This document shows, piece by piece, positions 22,601 to 29,638 of a DNA stretch of 64,000 nucleotides (position 1 is its first letter; each line of letters begins with the position of its first letter). Under the pieces are notes generated by a model. It saw only the letters and a list, made by a program, of their open reading frames with translations, made no database searches and had not been told where the DNA came from. Source of the stretch: Corbicula japonica (Eukaryota > Mollusca > Bivalvia > Venerida > Cyrenidae); NCBI GenBank assembly GCA_038501625.1, contig JAZAYU010000034.1:3747102-3811101 (forward strand), written 5' to 3'. The position numbers were made by a program, and so were the translations under genes.

Positions 22601-23069
22601 TTATATCCCATGTGTGACCAGTGTAAATCCAGATCAGCTTAAAACTGTAAAAATATATTTGAGATTAAGCTAGATTTACGATATAAATACATTGTGTCTC
22701 TTTGATGATTCTGATAGAATTAAATAACACAAAGCACAATAATGTTGCTTTTGGTTATTCTAATTTGCTTTTGGAAACGTTAGATTATTTTCGGGCTTTA
22801 GGTAAATCATGTAACTGGATCTAAACTGTTCACATCTCAGCCAGAAATTTTCTAATAAACCTTAAGGCCAAGAATGTAAATTCACAGACTTCAATGATGC
22901 CCAAGGCTGATCTGGATCTTCACTGGTCTCAAATTATATAGCGATAATTCATATTCCTGGAGTAAACAGTAAAGGGTAATGATATCTGACCTCTTTGTAA
23001 TGTCTGAGACCATTCTTTGCTTGGACTTGTGATGACGATTGCTGTCCATGCCACTCTTCCAGCTGACAT
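1485..23069 (-). CDS. FCSK: L-fucokinase, N-terminal part (11 coding exons, gene continues past the left edge)
   Basis: Fucokinase phosphorylates free L-fucose to fucose-1-phosphate in the cytosolic GDP-fucose salvage pathway. I rebuilt eleven coding exons on the minus strand; every junction has AG acceptor and GT donor and all phases match, giving about 417 residues from the ATG. The N-terminus (RELELRQ), the nucleotidyltransferase-like glycine loop VGSGGAT at residues 53-59, PGVWVSSTDM, NHGVY, GFVEDI, PPLDACTYFGADSG and LSLFFD match the order known for animal FCSK. The last exon in view enters the hexapeptide-type beta-helix (LGENVSVGP). The GHMP kinase domain, normally in the C-terminal third of a roughly 1,080-residue protein, would lie left of base 1. 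Introns are long and packed with dispersed repeats. FPGT is a relative of this domain, but the exon-by-exon match is to FCSK. Recognition rests on remembered family sequence, not on a search. Confidence 0.92.
2113..2260. repeat. Fold-back element, 'gatc' subtype
   Basis: Near-perfect inverted repeat with about 70-base arms meeting at ggcgaccagtcgcc-like sequence. The arms contain agtctcaaatctcaagcatc and gattggctgaaatgg. The outer tip is gggcctaagatc/gatcttgggccc. Confidence 0.92.
2311..2541. repeat. Dyad element
   Basis: From tttaacccttagctctatat to gtgtaaagggttaaa. Inner arms gatccagatcagccagct and its mirrored partner are clear, with two further gatcagg arms between. Confidence 0.85.
2646..2873. 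repeat. Dyad element
   Basis: From actttaccccatagatac to tattatagagtaaa. It contains ttcattaggttatttctgac, the usual centre of the family. Confidence 0.8.
2889..3025 (-). CDS. FCSK: FCSK exon
   Basis: 137 bases, phase 1 in (joining codon TGT, Cys) and phase 0 out, acceptor TTGGCAG and donor GTACGC. It codes MIEDGDCIYPHTIQEHKKNL followed by a segment ending VYHWHNMTHAHIK. Confidence 0.85.
3070..3655. mobile_element. Hairpin-started element with three-unit core
   Basis: Starts with the hairpin gtgttcagttgaacac at 3075-3090, then about 3 units of roughly 170 bp sharing aaagaatttggcatcatcat, gcaatataatttgaaagttt and caaagttatagccaa. A gtgaccttgaccta motif occurs in the unit at 3297. It ends in gacggacggacagac. 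It lies about 45 bp upstream of an FCSK exon acceptor. Confidence 0.6.
3731..4042. repeat. Dyad element with an inserted 60-bp mini-hairpin
   Basis: Standard ends taaccctttccttcat and agtaaagggttaaac. An extra segment at about 3760-3822 is bounded by ccttagtgcaa and its exact inverse ttgcactaagg. Confidence 0.75.
4379..4556 (-). CDS. FCSK: FCSK exon, LSLFFD
   Basis: 178 bases, phase 0 in and phase 1 out, acceptor GTTTTAG and donor GTAAGT. It starts LSLFFDVMLPMCTGVNARDF and ends ILWEDLHKYKIKA. A 1.4-kb inverted-repeat element starts about 100 bp upstream of the acceptor. Confidence 0.92.
4655..6078. mobile_element. 1.4-kb inverted-repeat element with repeated TACCGAACA motif, no ORF
   Basis: The left end cgggtgcacgtattaccgaa is mirrored on the right by ttcggtaatacccgcccccg. 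The core TTCGGTA/TACCGAACA motif recurs at both ends and in subterminal positions (4688, 5030, 5838, 5861, 6031). The flanks both read taaaa next to the ends, a possible 5-bp target duplication. No reading frame of note, so non-autonomous. It sits in an FCSK intron. Confidence 0.6.
6142..6375. repeat. Dyad element
   Basis: From aaaccctttcctccacagat to atatatggaggaatgggat; all four gatc arms recognisable. Confidence 0.85.
6545..6704. repeat. Dyad element, right part
   Basis: agatctgtactgtttg through gatcagatggcacagatg to tatatggagtacagggt; the left half is lost. Confidence 0.7.
6732..6876. repeat. Fold-back element, 'gatc' subtype
   Basis: Same arms as the copy at 2.1 kb, nearly base-perfect, with outer tips gcccaagatcataaaa and its inverse. 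Confidence 0.92.
7374..7925. repeat. G/T-only microsatellite, 550 bp
   Basis: The plus strand has almost no A or C. It begins as (GTT)n/(GGTGTTGTT) and turns into (GGTGG/GGGTGGGT)n with an uninterrupted G run near 7647. The strand asymmetry is extreme and the G-rich half could form quadruplexes. Long open frames here (for example a His/Thr/Pro/Asn-rich one on minus) are products of the repeat, not genes. Confidence 0.95.
9118..9184. repeat. ATAGY 5-bp tandem repeat
   Basis: About thirteen units of atagt/atagc with point differences, inside the larger composite repeat element. Confidence 0.85.
9290..10490. repeat. 155-176 bp tandem repeat, about seven copies
   Basis: The phrase ttgcacgcaaactttaacc (ttgcatgc in the first copy) recurs at 9456, 9611, 9776, 9951, 10126, 10302 and 10468. 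Each unit also holds aagggccataatttga, ttcttggcatac and gaacaagtgt. Unit length varies in the outer copies. There is no coding capacity. Confidence 0.9.
11015..11134 (-). CDS. FCSK: FCSK exon, PPLDACTYFGADSG
   Basis: 120 bases, phase 0, acceptor TTGCCAG and donor GTAGGA. It codes VCGMVYFSAEVSETLLSFFT then KPPLDACTYFGADSGVAPIK, an unmistakable fucokinase block. Confidence 0.95.
11625..11705 (-). CDS. FCSK: FCSK exon, GFVEDI
   Basis: 81 bases, phase 0, acceptor TTTCAG and donor GTAACC. It codes GFVEDILYKESVQNLEVCER then KDGSVPM. The acceptor side lies about 45 bp from the left end of a 2.3-kb tandem-core repeat element. Confidence 0.9.
11750..14055. mobile_element. Tandem-core element with 303-bp dimeric units
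   Basis: The left end has the hairpin atgtgtccacaggacat at 11759-11775 followed by ggatgccccc. The right end has the imperfect hairpin atgcccttccgcc...ggcagaggcat. The core is a higher-order repeat: two diverged half-units of about 150 bp (one with ataccaagttattttaaaat, one with tgccaagttattttgaaatc) alternate with a dimer period of 302-303 bp (12511, 12813, 13116, 13419, 13722). Each half-unit carries cagtgaccttgacctt or a near variant. Confidence 0.85.
14159..14397. repeat. Dyad element, well preserved
   Basis: Begins aacgctttcctccatagaca and ends taatggagaaaagggtta. The arms gatccagatcagctggcaca and gtgccgactgatctggatc face each other around ttgataggttatttctg. Confidence 0.9.
14859..14953 (-). 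CDS. FCSK: FCSK exon, NHGVY
   Basis: 95 bases, phase 1 in and phase 0 out, acceptor TTGCAG and donor GTGGGT. It codes (D)IPWVNCDVCAITVPSTPSY then CKNHGVYKINSE, matching the ALPGSPAYAQNHGVY-type segment of FCSK. Confidence 0.9.
15050..15288. repeat. Dyad element, close to consensus
   Basis: taaccctttcctgtacagat to tatccaggaaagggttaa; the most symmetric copy, with cagccggcacatccgtgcc and its mirror cggcacagatgtgccggctg. Confidence 0.92.
15289..15726. repeat. Two diverged dyad elements in a row
   Basis: Directly abuts the previous copy. The first part runs to about 15496, the second from about 15545 to gagtaaagggttaa. With the 15.05 and 15.75 kb copies this makes four elements within 950 bp. 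Confidence 0.75.
15750..15991. repeat. Dyad element, reverse orientation of centre
   Basis: From ttttaacccttttctccg to ctatggaggaaagggttaac. The centre reads ggtcagaaataacctaataa, the complement orientation relative to the 14.2-kb copy. Confidence 0.88.
16353..16478. repeat. Fold-back element with a mirrored private mutation
   Basis: Both arms carry caaggatctgattgg and its exact complement where all other copies have caagcatctgattgg. The right tip is truncated. Confidence 0.88.
16722..16937. repeat. Dyad element
   Basis: ttaccctttcctccatatat to tatggaggaatgggttaa, with a deletion after the first tip and a small internal duplication around aaaaagcgaac. Confidence 0.8.
16947..17190. repeat. 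Degenerate/compound fold-back element
   Basis: Outer tips gcccaagatcgtaaaa and tatatgatcttgggtg enclose a second diverged copy (ataatactgagaatggagac and its partner around ggagacttgtctcc). Confidence 0.7.
17240..17312 (-). CDS. FCSK: FCSK exon, PGVWVSSTDM
   Basis: 73 bases, phase 0 in and phase 1 out, acceptor TTTACAG and donor GTTAGT. It codes IGVKSGPGVWVSSTDMILTV then PYNT. The PGVWVSSTDM stretch is almost invariant in animal FCSK. Confidence 0.92.
17430..17770. repeat. Dyad element split by a fold-back insertion
   Basis: The left part ends gaagatccag at 17477 and the right part resumes agatcagctggcacatcc at 17625. Together they reconstitute the usual gatccagatcagctgg with AG present on both sides of the insertion. 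Confidence 0.85.
17478..17624. repeat. Fold-back element, 'ggttat' subtype, nested in a dyad element
   Basis: Arms start ggctgaaggttataaagctg and close ataaccttgggcac. It interrupts a dyad element between gatccag and agatcagctgg, so it inserted later than that element. Confidence 0.92.
17833..17932. repeat. Fold-back element, left arm mostly deleted
   Basis: Has the right arm agctaatcagatgct...ttataatcttgggccc and only the tip of the left arm (gaagattataaaactga). Confidence 0.75.
17991..18116 (-). CDS. FCSK: FCSK exon
   Basis: 126 bases, phase 0 at both ends, acceptor CTGCAG and donor GTAGGT. It codes GCSYEYDSCGRLFTTLPAKL followed by LGQEHDGTVCMLDVLIKLITDK; the CGR(L/A)FTxLP segment is characteristic of fucokinase. 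Confidence 0.88.
18262..18470 (+). repeat. Dispersed repeat (GGCTAGGCGGCGTGGGCGG family)
   Basis: Contains catggaatggta/ttccatgttca, tgttcaacccggggctaggc, tgcatttccattactgtcca and ttgtcgtgttcgatgg. Homologous copies are at about 60.03-60.26 kb (+) and 61.81-61.96 kb (-). No coding capacity seen. Confidence 0.75.
18505..18721. repeat. Dyad element
   Basis: gatcatgatcagctggctta to catggaggaaagggttaa; the left tip is degenerate. Confidence 0.8.
19386..20107 (+). mobile_element. 5'-truncated non-LTR retrotransposon copy with 13-bp target duplication
   Basis: A GC-rich block in AT-rich surroundings, flanked by gactgttcagtct at 19373-19385 and again at 20108-20120. It ends in (CAA)n (about 20090-20107), as expected for a LINE-type 3' tail. 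The plus strand holds broken reading frames including RSRRRGRPGRTPAAWW, reminiscent of the GRPR-type C-terminal segment of non-LTR reverse transcriptases. The clade cannot be assigned. It is inserted 8 bases past the donor of the FCSK 51-bp exon, in antisense orientation to FCSK. Confidence 0.75.
20129..20179 (-). CDS. FCSK: FCSK 51-bp microexon
   Basis: Seventeen codons, VLTTEVLQDSHILILHN, between TTTGTAG and GTAAGTAC, phase 0 on both sides. The sequence fits the FCSK strand leading to the ILILH segment. A retroelement copy starts 8 bases inside the intron that follows. Confidence 0.85.
20413..20648. mobile_element. 236-bp MITE with 34-bp perfect inverted ends
   Basis: atatactgaaaggataaag plus aaacgcagggtaaca on the left is repeated in inverse on the right. 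The interior is unrelated and has no ORF. A related end, aaaacgcagggtaaac, is seen near 57176. Confidence 0.9.
20930..21127. repeat. Dyad element, shortened
   Basis: taaccctaatccataatttt to tatatggaggaaagggttga, with gatccagatcagccaa and one mirrored arm. Confidence 0.75.
21553..21576. repeat. (CT)n microsatellite
   Basis: About eleven CT units in the FCSK intron just beyond the exon donor at 21594; on the transcript strand it is (GA)n. Confidence 0.9.
21595..21746 (-). CDS. FCSK: FCSK exon, VGSGGAT loop
   Basis: Starts after TTTCAG in phase 1 and ends TTCTCA before GTAAGA, phase 0; 152 bases. It codes ELELRQSKGYIEKDVFLLAV and then EDPKVNVGSGGATINALL, the glycine-rich loop of the nucleotidyltransferase-like fold. 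A pure (CT)n run lies 20-40 bases inside the following intron. Confidence 0.92.
22600..22976. repeat. Dyad element interrupted by AT-rich DNA
   Basis: gaccagtgtaaatccagatc breaks off near 22640 and the family resumes near 22815 (ggatctaaactgttcac) to gctgatctggatcttcactg. Confidence 0.6.
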
Positions 23070-23071
23070 CT
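22991..23071 (-). CDS. FCSK: FCSK exon with start codon
   Basis: Begins after a TTTAG acceptor two bases before the ATG (ATG at 23069-23067) and ends CAAAGAG before GTCAGA, phase 1. It codes MSAGRVAWTAIVITSPSKEW followed by SQTLQR. The short basic start running straight into RELELRQ in the next exon is the fucokinase N-terminus. The acceptor just before the ATG implies an upstream non-coding exon. Confidence 0.85.
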
Positions 23072-23517
23072 CTAAACTCACTTATCTATGTATTCAAACG
23101 GCTAAATGCAAATGAAAGAAGCAAAACTTAGCATACAAATGATATCTCCTACTTTTAAATTTAAGAACAAAATTTTTTATCTTAAGTTTTTTTTTCTCAA
23201 ACCAAAACATATTGCTTTCAATAAAAGTGTTGTTTACTGTAATAAGGCTTTTCGAATGTTTTCGGTGATTATATGCATGAGGAACATCTTAAACAATAAA
23301 CCTGTGGAAATGCTCGCAGTGTTGATTCGGAACAGACGACGGTTCGAAACTGCCTTACTGTGATTTTTTTATTTATTCTTACGCCAAAAGAAAAAAGAAA
23401 TATCAGCAAAACACTCTGGTCATAAGTCGGTAAAAGCAAAGTTTGCAATTACTTACATGCAGCTTAAATCCCCATAATCTAGGAAGAACACAAAATAAAA
23501 AATAATGTGACAGTTAC

Positions 23518-23600
23518 CTTTTTCAAGAAGAGTATTGTTGTTGTTGTTTCGCGGAAAAAAAGAACTCAACGCTTTAAACTACCGCAAAGATGTTTTCTAG
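23518..23600 (-). other. Candidate non-coding first exon of FCSK
   Basis: On the minus strand the sequence CTTGAAAAAG runs into a good donor, GTAACTG, at 23517-23516, about 445 bp upstream of the acceptor in front of the FCSK ATG. That fits a 5' UTR exon; its upper limit is a guess. A degenerate SINE lies immediately beyond. Transcript data would be needed to accept it. Confidence 0.3.
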
Positions 23601-23626
23601 GTTTAACTTCAGGTTCAACCTCGTTC

Positions 23627-23830
23627 GATGCATTTATTGCTTCACCTTCATGCTTTTCCTGGTTGAGATGACCTCAGTGCATTTATTAAAAGCACGTGGG
23701 AACCTGGGTAGATCCACCGAAGTTTTGCGAGCTAGTGTGATAGCTTTAACATATGAAAGATGACGACTCGAACCCACAGCGGTGACGGGTCTGTGATGCC
23801 TAATATTGTTCCTTATATTTATAAACTGGC
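23627..23830 (-). repeat. Degenerate tRNA-headed SINE
   Basis: The complement carries a B-box-like gggttcgagtc followed by agctatcacactagctcgca and cggtggatctacccaggttc, an arrangement I associate with bivalve SINEs. The head is too eroded to show an A box. The open frame on this strand is a repeat artefact. Confidence 0.45.
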
Positions 23831-24452
23831 CTCTCTCCTTATATTCCCCCCCACACACACACACCTTTATAGAGGGAAGTGGGTTACTTCCATCTTCCCG
23901 GAGGAACCATCTATAGAAGGGAATATGGAAGGGGTTGGGGAACGGGGCCATCCCTGGAAAAGTGGTCGGTGAAGGAGGGGTAACCATCCCACTTTGAAGG
24001 GGAGCAGGCTCGTTTTTTTTAGCCTGTTCATGGACAGTTATGGAAAGCACATTACAGTCCGATGAACCAAATGAGAGTTACACAAATACATGGATATTTA
24101 TCGTGTTTAATTGCCTTTTAAGATAATTGATATCAGAACTGATTACTGATTTACGGGGAGACTTTTTACAGCTGCCAGACGACGAAAACAACGCTTCTGT
24201 GATATTTAAATAGATGAAAACAGAATTTTGAATGCCACCGAAGACGATTACATTCTGTTCCGAAATCTAAAGAAAGACAGAAAGGAATAATATAGTTTTG
24301 TATTATTCCTCGCCGGCTGCTCGAGTAATACAGACACTATCCTCCCATACCCCGTCAAGAAATCAAATAGCTATAAAGCACAATGAATATCATTATAACC
24401 GCCAAACCGTAACATTATCAAAATTTTCTGGTATGATAATTAGTCCCATGTA
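23830..24452. other. Intergenic, no gene seen
   Basis: Spacer between FCSK and the CXC element. It holds a short (CA)n run near 23855 and AT-rich sequence without splice-bounded coding segments. Confidence 0.5.
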
Positions 24453-27400
24453 GTACGGTAGGCCTATGGAAAGGGGTCGACAAAATTGCAACAGAAAAGT
24501 TTTGATGTGTTTTATGTAAGAATAGTAAAAATATACATTTTAAAAGAAAATTGGACAAAATCGGACCATTATTAATTGATTTGCATCGTTTTTCTTATAT
24601 CCGGAAAAGTTGTATCCGAAAACATCAACACTTGTCTCATGAACAGTTGAAAATTTCTATTTTTTACCAGAAAATAGCCTATTCTCTATACCGTTTTGTA
24701 TTGGTCAAGGCATAAAAAGCTATGAATAATAAATTTGTCATAATTCTGAGTCCTATCAGTCATGGTAACCGAGAGATTTGATGATACAATTGATCAGAAA
24801 GTATTATATGTTCTTGTAAACATTTTCTTTTTATAAGTAACTTTTAAAACTAATCTAACTTCTGTACCGATTTCTTAAATTTTAAACATTGAGAAGTCCT
24901 GTTTTATTTCTCCATTATCAATATATATTTGAAGAACTTACTGTGCTATTATGTGGTACTAAATTGCACGGTTAGTATATATGGCATCTGCAATAATATA
25001 CATGTCACATGCATAACATGTTTAAATAAGATATTCGTTAGTTAATATCATGTGAACGCCTGTCTTATTTGTAACGAAAGCATAGACAATGGCCGGGAAA
25101 CAGTAAGATTGATAGCCAAAGGTTGTTACGGTATTTTAAAAGCATGAACTGAATGTGGGAACCATCCTTTAAGTGTACAAAGGGCCAGTCCGTTCACAAA
25201 ATGTGTAGACTACACAAGTCCTAAAGACATTTCAGTGTTTAAAAGGGAAAGAGAAAGTGAAGGAAACCACAATTTACAACAGCGTAACTTGCGTTTAGGG
25301 TATTCTTTCTCTTTCGGGACTGATCTTACTGCATTAAAAAGCAGACCAAGTGTATCCTGTAGAACATTACAATTTCAGGACACTATTAATCAAACGTGTT
25401 TAAAACGACAAGATTCTTCGGCTGATCAAGTTCTGGGTATAATTCAGTCAGTAGATCTAAATGACCTTCATGCGGCAGATGTAATGATCACTAAGATTGC
25501 AGTGTTAATTTTAGAACAATTAAATCTATACCAAGTACTTATGATTTTGAGATAGGTGAACCTGATTCTCAACCTAAGGTGTCAGCCACTGATATCGCAT
25601 TTGACCGTGTTGCAGAATTTGCAGAAAATGAGGATGACTTGATAAATGATAACTATAAATGACTTAATTTCGAAGATGGGAGAATTTCTCGACTTTACAG
25701 ATTATACACCATATAGCTGTCAGCATATGAAACGACGGCTTATGGAACATTTTGGCGATCAAATTATAATTTCAAGTATAAATGGTAAGCCGAACATTGT
25801 TAGATTTCGTGAAACAGCCTCTTCTCTTCTTCGTCAATTTTACAGCATACCCAAACAGACAGATCCTGAAGTCGAAAAGCGCAGAATCATTCAAACAGCA
25901 GCTCGACTAATAAAAAGCGATATCAAATCCATTGACCTTGAAAAGAGTATTTATCCTGATTTCGAAGAATTAGCTTCATTAGACAAAATTTAGAATTTAT
26001 TCCGGAATCCCTGAAATCTTTTCTTAGTATTTTAATAACCGGTTGCGTCCATTTATGTCAAGCGTTTATGCAAAATGTGAGACCAAGGTCAATTCTTTCA
26101 CCTTTACAATTAGGGATAGGCTTTCAGATGCATAGCCAGTTTGGTTCCCGGTTTCTAATTGATTCTTTAAATGAATACGGATTTTCGGGTTCATACACAG
26201 AAGTTCAGAAGTATGAAGCGCGGCAGTTCACCAAGGCACAGAGATATGCGGTTTCTCAAAAGAAATGTGTCTACAGTATGTTGCAGATAATGTTGACCAC
26301 AATATTAGAACCATAGATGGGCTTGACACATTTCACGGGATGGCCATAATTGTTACGATTACACCTGGTACATGTAATCTTAAACCAGTACCTCGCATAT
26401 CTGTAACAGCCGAAGATATTGCAGCAGTGGGTAGAATAGATGTTAAATATTGTAAACCCAAAGAAAATTTTGAAATACCACTACGGTTCACCACACTCCC
26501 ACAATTTACTTCAGAAGACCCGTTAAAAAATATTGTCCTTTTGTGGCAAATGTCTTGGTAAAGGAATCGGTAAAGGTTTGGTTTTAAAGAAATTTGAAAC
26601 AAATAACACATTTCACAAATGTTATTCTGTATTTTATTATCAAGAAGCCACAAAAGAAGATCTTATTGTTGCTGAAGAAAAAGCTTAAGTGGTATCATAC
26701 AATTATGGTAAAGCTGAAACTCGCTTAAAAATTTGCGGCCGAGTAAATTCTTCCAAAAAAGTGGCGACGAGCGACAAATATGTTTCTCCCGAGAATCTTC
26801 CGCCAACAACAGAAACAGCAAAATACCATAGCCCTCGTGTCTACACCAAGTTCAGGTATTGAGAAGAAACTCTATCCATACTCCTGAAGAATGGGGTTAC
26901 CATTGAAAACAGACAAAGAACCGGCTCCAGCTAACCTTCTTACAGTCATAAGATGCAAATGTAAAACAGATTGCAAAACAAATCGTTGCACATACAGGAA
27001 ACTTGGTTTAGATTGCTTCATGATGTGCACGGACTTTAGAGGTGTTAGCTGCTTTAACAGCATAAAAGTTGAAACAGGCGAGCCTGAAGATGACTGGACC
27101 ACTGGAATATGGATAATTTGTTACAAGTATTGCTAGTTTTCGAAAAATAGTGTATATGTAAAAGATACAATAACTAATTAAAGGTTTGAAATAACAATAC
27201 CGTTTGCAATCATTTTCAAGTTAAGGTAAAACTTCTGGCCATATAACCTTAGTAATATAACATTTCGTACAAAAACTTCTAAAGTCAATGGCTACAAAGC
27301 GTTAAGTAGTTATTTGACCATTCTTGTGTCTATAAAAGTTTTACAGTATAAAAAATCGACCGTTTGTGAACAAGCAATTTTGAGTGGGCGGGGTAATTCA

Positions 27401-27745
27401 ACATCAAGAATTGTTGGTTTATTAAAATGACCGAAAAGATTTAATTTTTAAGAAACTTGATTTTCATTTGATTACAATCAAAATTTTATAGAAGTTGGTT
27501 TTAAGCCTACAATTTGAAAGAATGTTTAGAAAAGGTGTCGAGTATTGCAAAAAGCCAGCTATTAATTTTTTTTTGTTTTCAACTTATTCTATTTTCAACA
27601 TACGAATTTATGGATTTCCGGTGGTCCGATTTTGTCCAATTTTTGATATGATTCAGTTTATATTAAATGTGATTAGTGGTGAAAATTTCATTTCTGTTGC
27701 AATTTTGTCTAGGTTTGACGTATTTTTCACATAACGTGACCGTAC
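24453..27745 (+). mobile_element. 3.3-kb TA-flanked element carrying a CXC-type gene
   Basis: TA precedes gtacggt at 24453 and follows the inverse accgtac, which ends at 27745. Further in, the arms share two exact blocks in inverse orientation: gacaaaattgcaacagaaa (about 24479) and attggacaaaatcggacca, spaced by diverged sequence, giving roughly 130-150 bp imperfect inverted repeats. Between them lies a single broken gene on the plus strand with a C-terminal cysteine cluster. The layout (TA duplication, inverted ends, one central gene) is that of a DNA transposon. The encoded protein has no DDE transposase motif I can recognise. Confidence 0.6.
25235..27136 (+). pseudogene. Broken gene of a CXC (tesmin-like) cysteine-cluster family
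   Basis: Five consecutive open stretches in different frames (25235-25555, 25646-25993, 26068-26316, 26265-26561, 26891-27136) read as one protein interrupted by frameshifts and stops. The third and fourth overlap at a frameshift near 26270 and contain VADNVDHNIRTIDG and FHGM. The last ends with CKCKTDCKTNRC, then C-x9-C-x3-C and a further C, a CXC-like zinc cluster. I recall similar multi-copy uncharacterised proteins in invertebrates, but the function is unknown. Some breaks could be introns, although the junctions do not show convincing splice sites. It sits centrally in an inverted-repeat element. Confidence 0.65.
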
Positions 27746-28971
27746 TAATGGAAATGCCTCAAGAATAACCTTTTAAACTGAACAATTATTGATATTACAT
27801 TGAATTTGAGTAGATACATGAATTACATGCTCGGTTGTCGTTTTATCAATACTTGGCATTCGATCAAAGAATGCAGATATCAATTTCGCAACCGAACAAT
27901 ACAGCAATGTATGTCAAGCGATAAAGTTTACGTCGGATTTTCCAGCGGTGTGTAACAGCACAAACCTGGAAAACTTCGAAACATTTACTAGCCTCGGAAG
28001 GGGTACGCGGATACCGAGGATATGCTACTAGTTTTCGCTCTCTGATGTATAATCGATATATACCCGACTACCTCTAAACAAAGACCATCTCTCTTAAGAG
28101 GCATCCGAAAACTTTACATAAAGACCATATTACACTTATATAAAAGTAAACAACAACAAAAAAACAACAGACTACTGTGTTGATAAAGTTGACTAAGGCT
28201 GATACATGTCTTTTTTGGCAGGTTTATCTACATTACTATTTTAAAAAACAAAATATATGCAGAGTGCAAAGTAGTTGTAATAGATACCGGTGATATAATA
28301 TCATATATCGGGAAGTCCTAGATTTTACGTAGCAGTTTGCCCTTATTACATGACTAAACCGGCGTGATTAAACAAATCACCCACTGGTACATAAAACAAT
28401 ACTAATATGGATGTTCTACTCATTTTTCCACACTAGTGTTATTTTTGTTAGCATCAGAGTAATCATATTTTCTAAAAGATTGATACATGTAATGTACCCA
28501 GCGAACATAATTAAGGGTCGGATAAAATCTATGGTACTCTGCTAAAGCTTTACACAAACCTTACGATTTTAAATTCTTTTTACTTCAATCACACCTGGAA
28601 CTTTAAATTTAATTTTAAAGATTCAATATTTTATACAAATATGTTGTTTTTTTTCTTTAACACATGTATATACATGTATGAGGAATACATGTACATCATA
28701 GTTACATTTGACCCTTAATTTTGTTGATGGTATACATGAATTACCTGGTTTGGGATGACAAAAAATGCCTATACGTTGATCAATAACACAAACAGTTTAG
28801 AGATTATTATTATAATGTTTGTTTAACATATCTTGTCTAAAGTGTGGACGGTCTAATCAGTACGAGAGAAAAATGCAGTTTATTATACAAAACAATTACA
28901 GTACAAGTATCTTTATAATAATTTTATTGTTTTTGAACATCATCTTGCTTTTGATGTATAATATGAACTGA

Positions 28972-29199
28972 ACCCTTTATTTCATACATATGGATATTAT
29001 CGCATGTGCGAACAGTGTTGATCCAAATCAGCTGGCTGATTAGGATTTTCACTGTTCGCTTCTGGTCAGAAATAGCCTAACAAATAAAAAAGCAAAGAAG
29101 TATAAATATCCTGATCAGGCGGCACGGATATGATGGCTGATCCGGATCTACATTGTTTGCCTATGAATCACAGCTATATATCGTGAAGAAAAGGGTTAA
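28972..29199. repeat. Dyad element
   Basis: aaccctttatttcatacata to gaagaaaagggttaaa; the last good copy before a 30-kb gap in the family. Confidence 0.82.
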
Positions 29200-29490
29200 A
29201 GAGTTCTTAATAAAAAATTTTCTCGTAGAAATATGAGCAAACAAAGAAAAACTCTGAAAAAAATGTATAATACTTCAGTTACTGCACTGTAAGGTGATTG
29301 AAAGAAGCACCTTAAAAGTAAAACAGCCATGTTACCGTATTTATCGTCACTAAGAAATTCTGAAATGAAAAAAACTGTAACAAGTAAATGAAAAGAAGCC
29401 AAGCTGAAAGAAGCCAAGCTGGATATAATTAAAAGAAAACAACAAACTTATTTTGATCAAAATATTAAAATAGTAATCAAAGAAAGACAA

Positions 29491-29638
29491 GTGCCCACGG
29501 TTATAAAATTGAGCATGGAAACCAGTCTCAAATACCAAGCATCTGATTGGCTAAAATAGCGAGACTAGTCGCCATTTCAGCCAATCAGATGCTTGAGATT
29601 TGAGACTGGTTTCCAATCTCAGTTTTATAACCTTCAGC
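29491..29638. repeat. Fold-back element, 'ggttat' subtype
   Basis: Arms meet at gcgagactagtcgcc; tips gcccacggttataaaa and ttttataaccttcagc. Confidence 0.9.

Noticed and set aside
23634..24050. 138-codon frame on minus
   Set aside because: Overlaps a degenerate SINE with a B-box-like motif; no protein family features.
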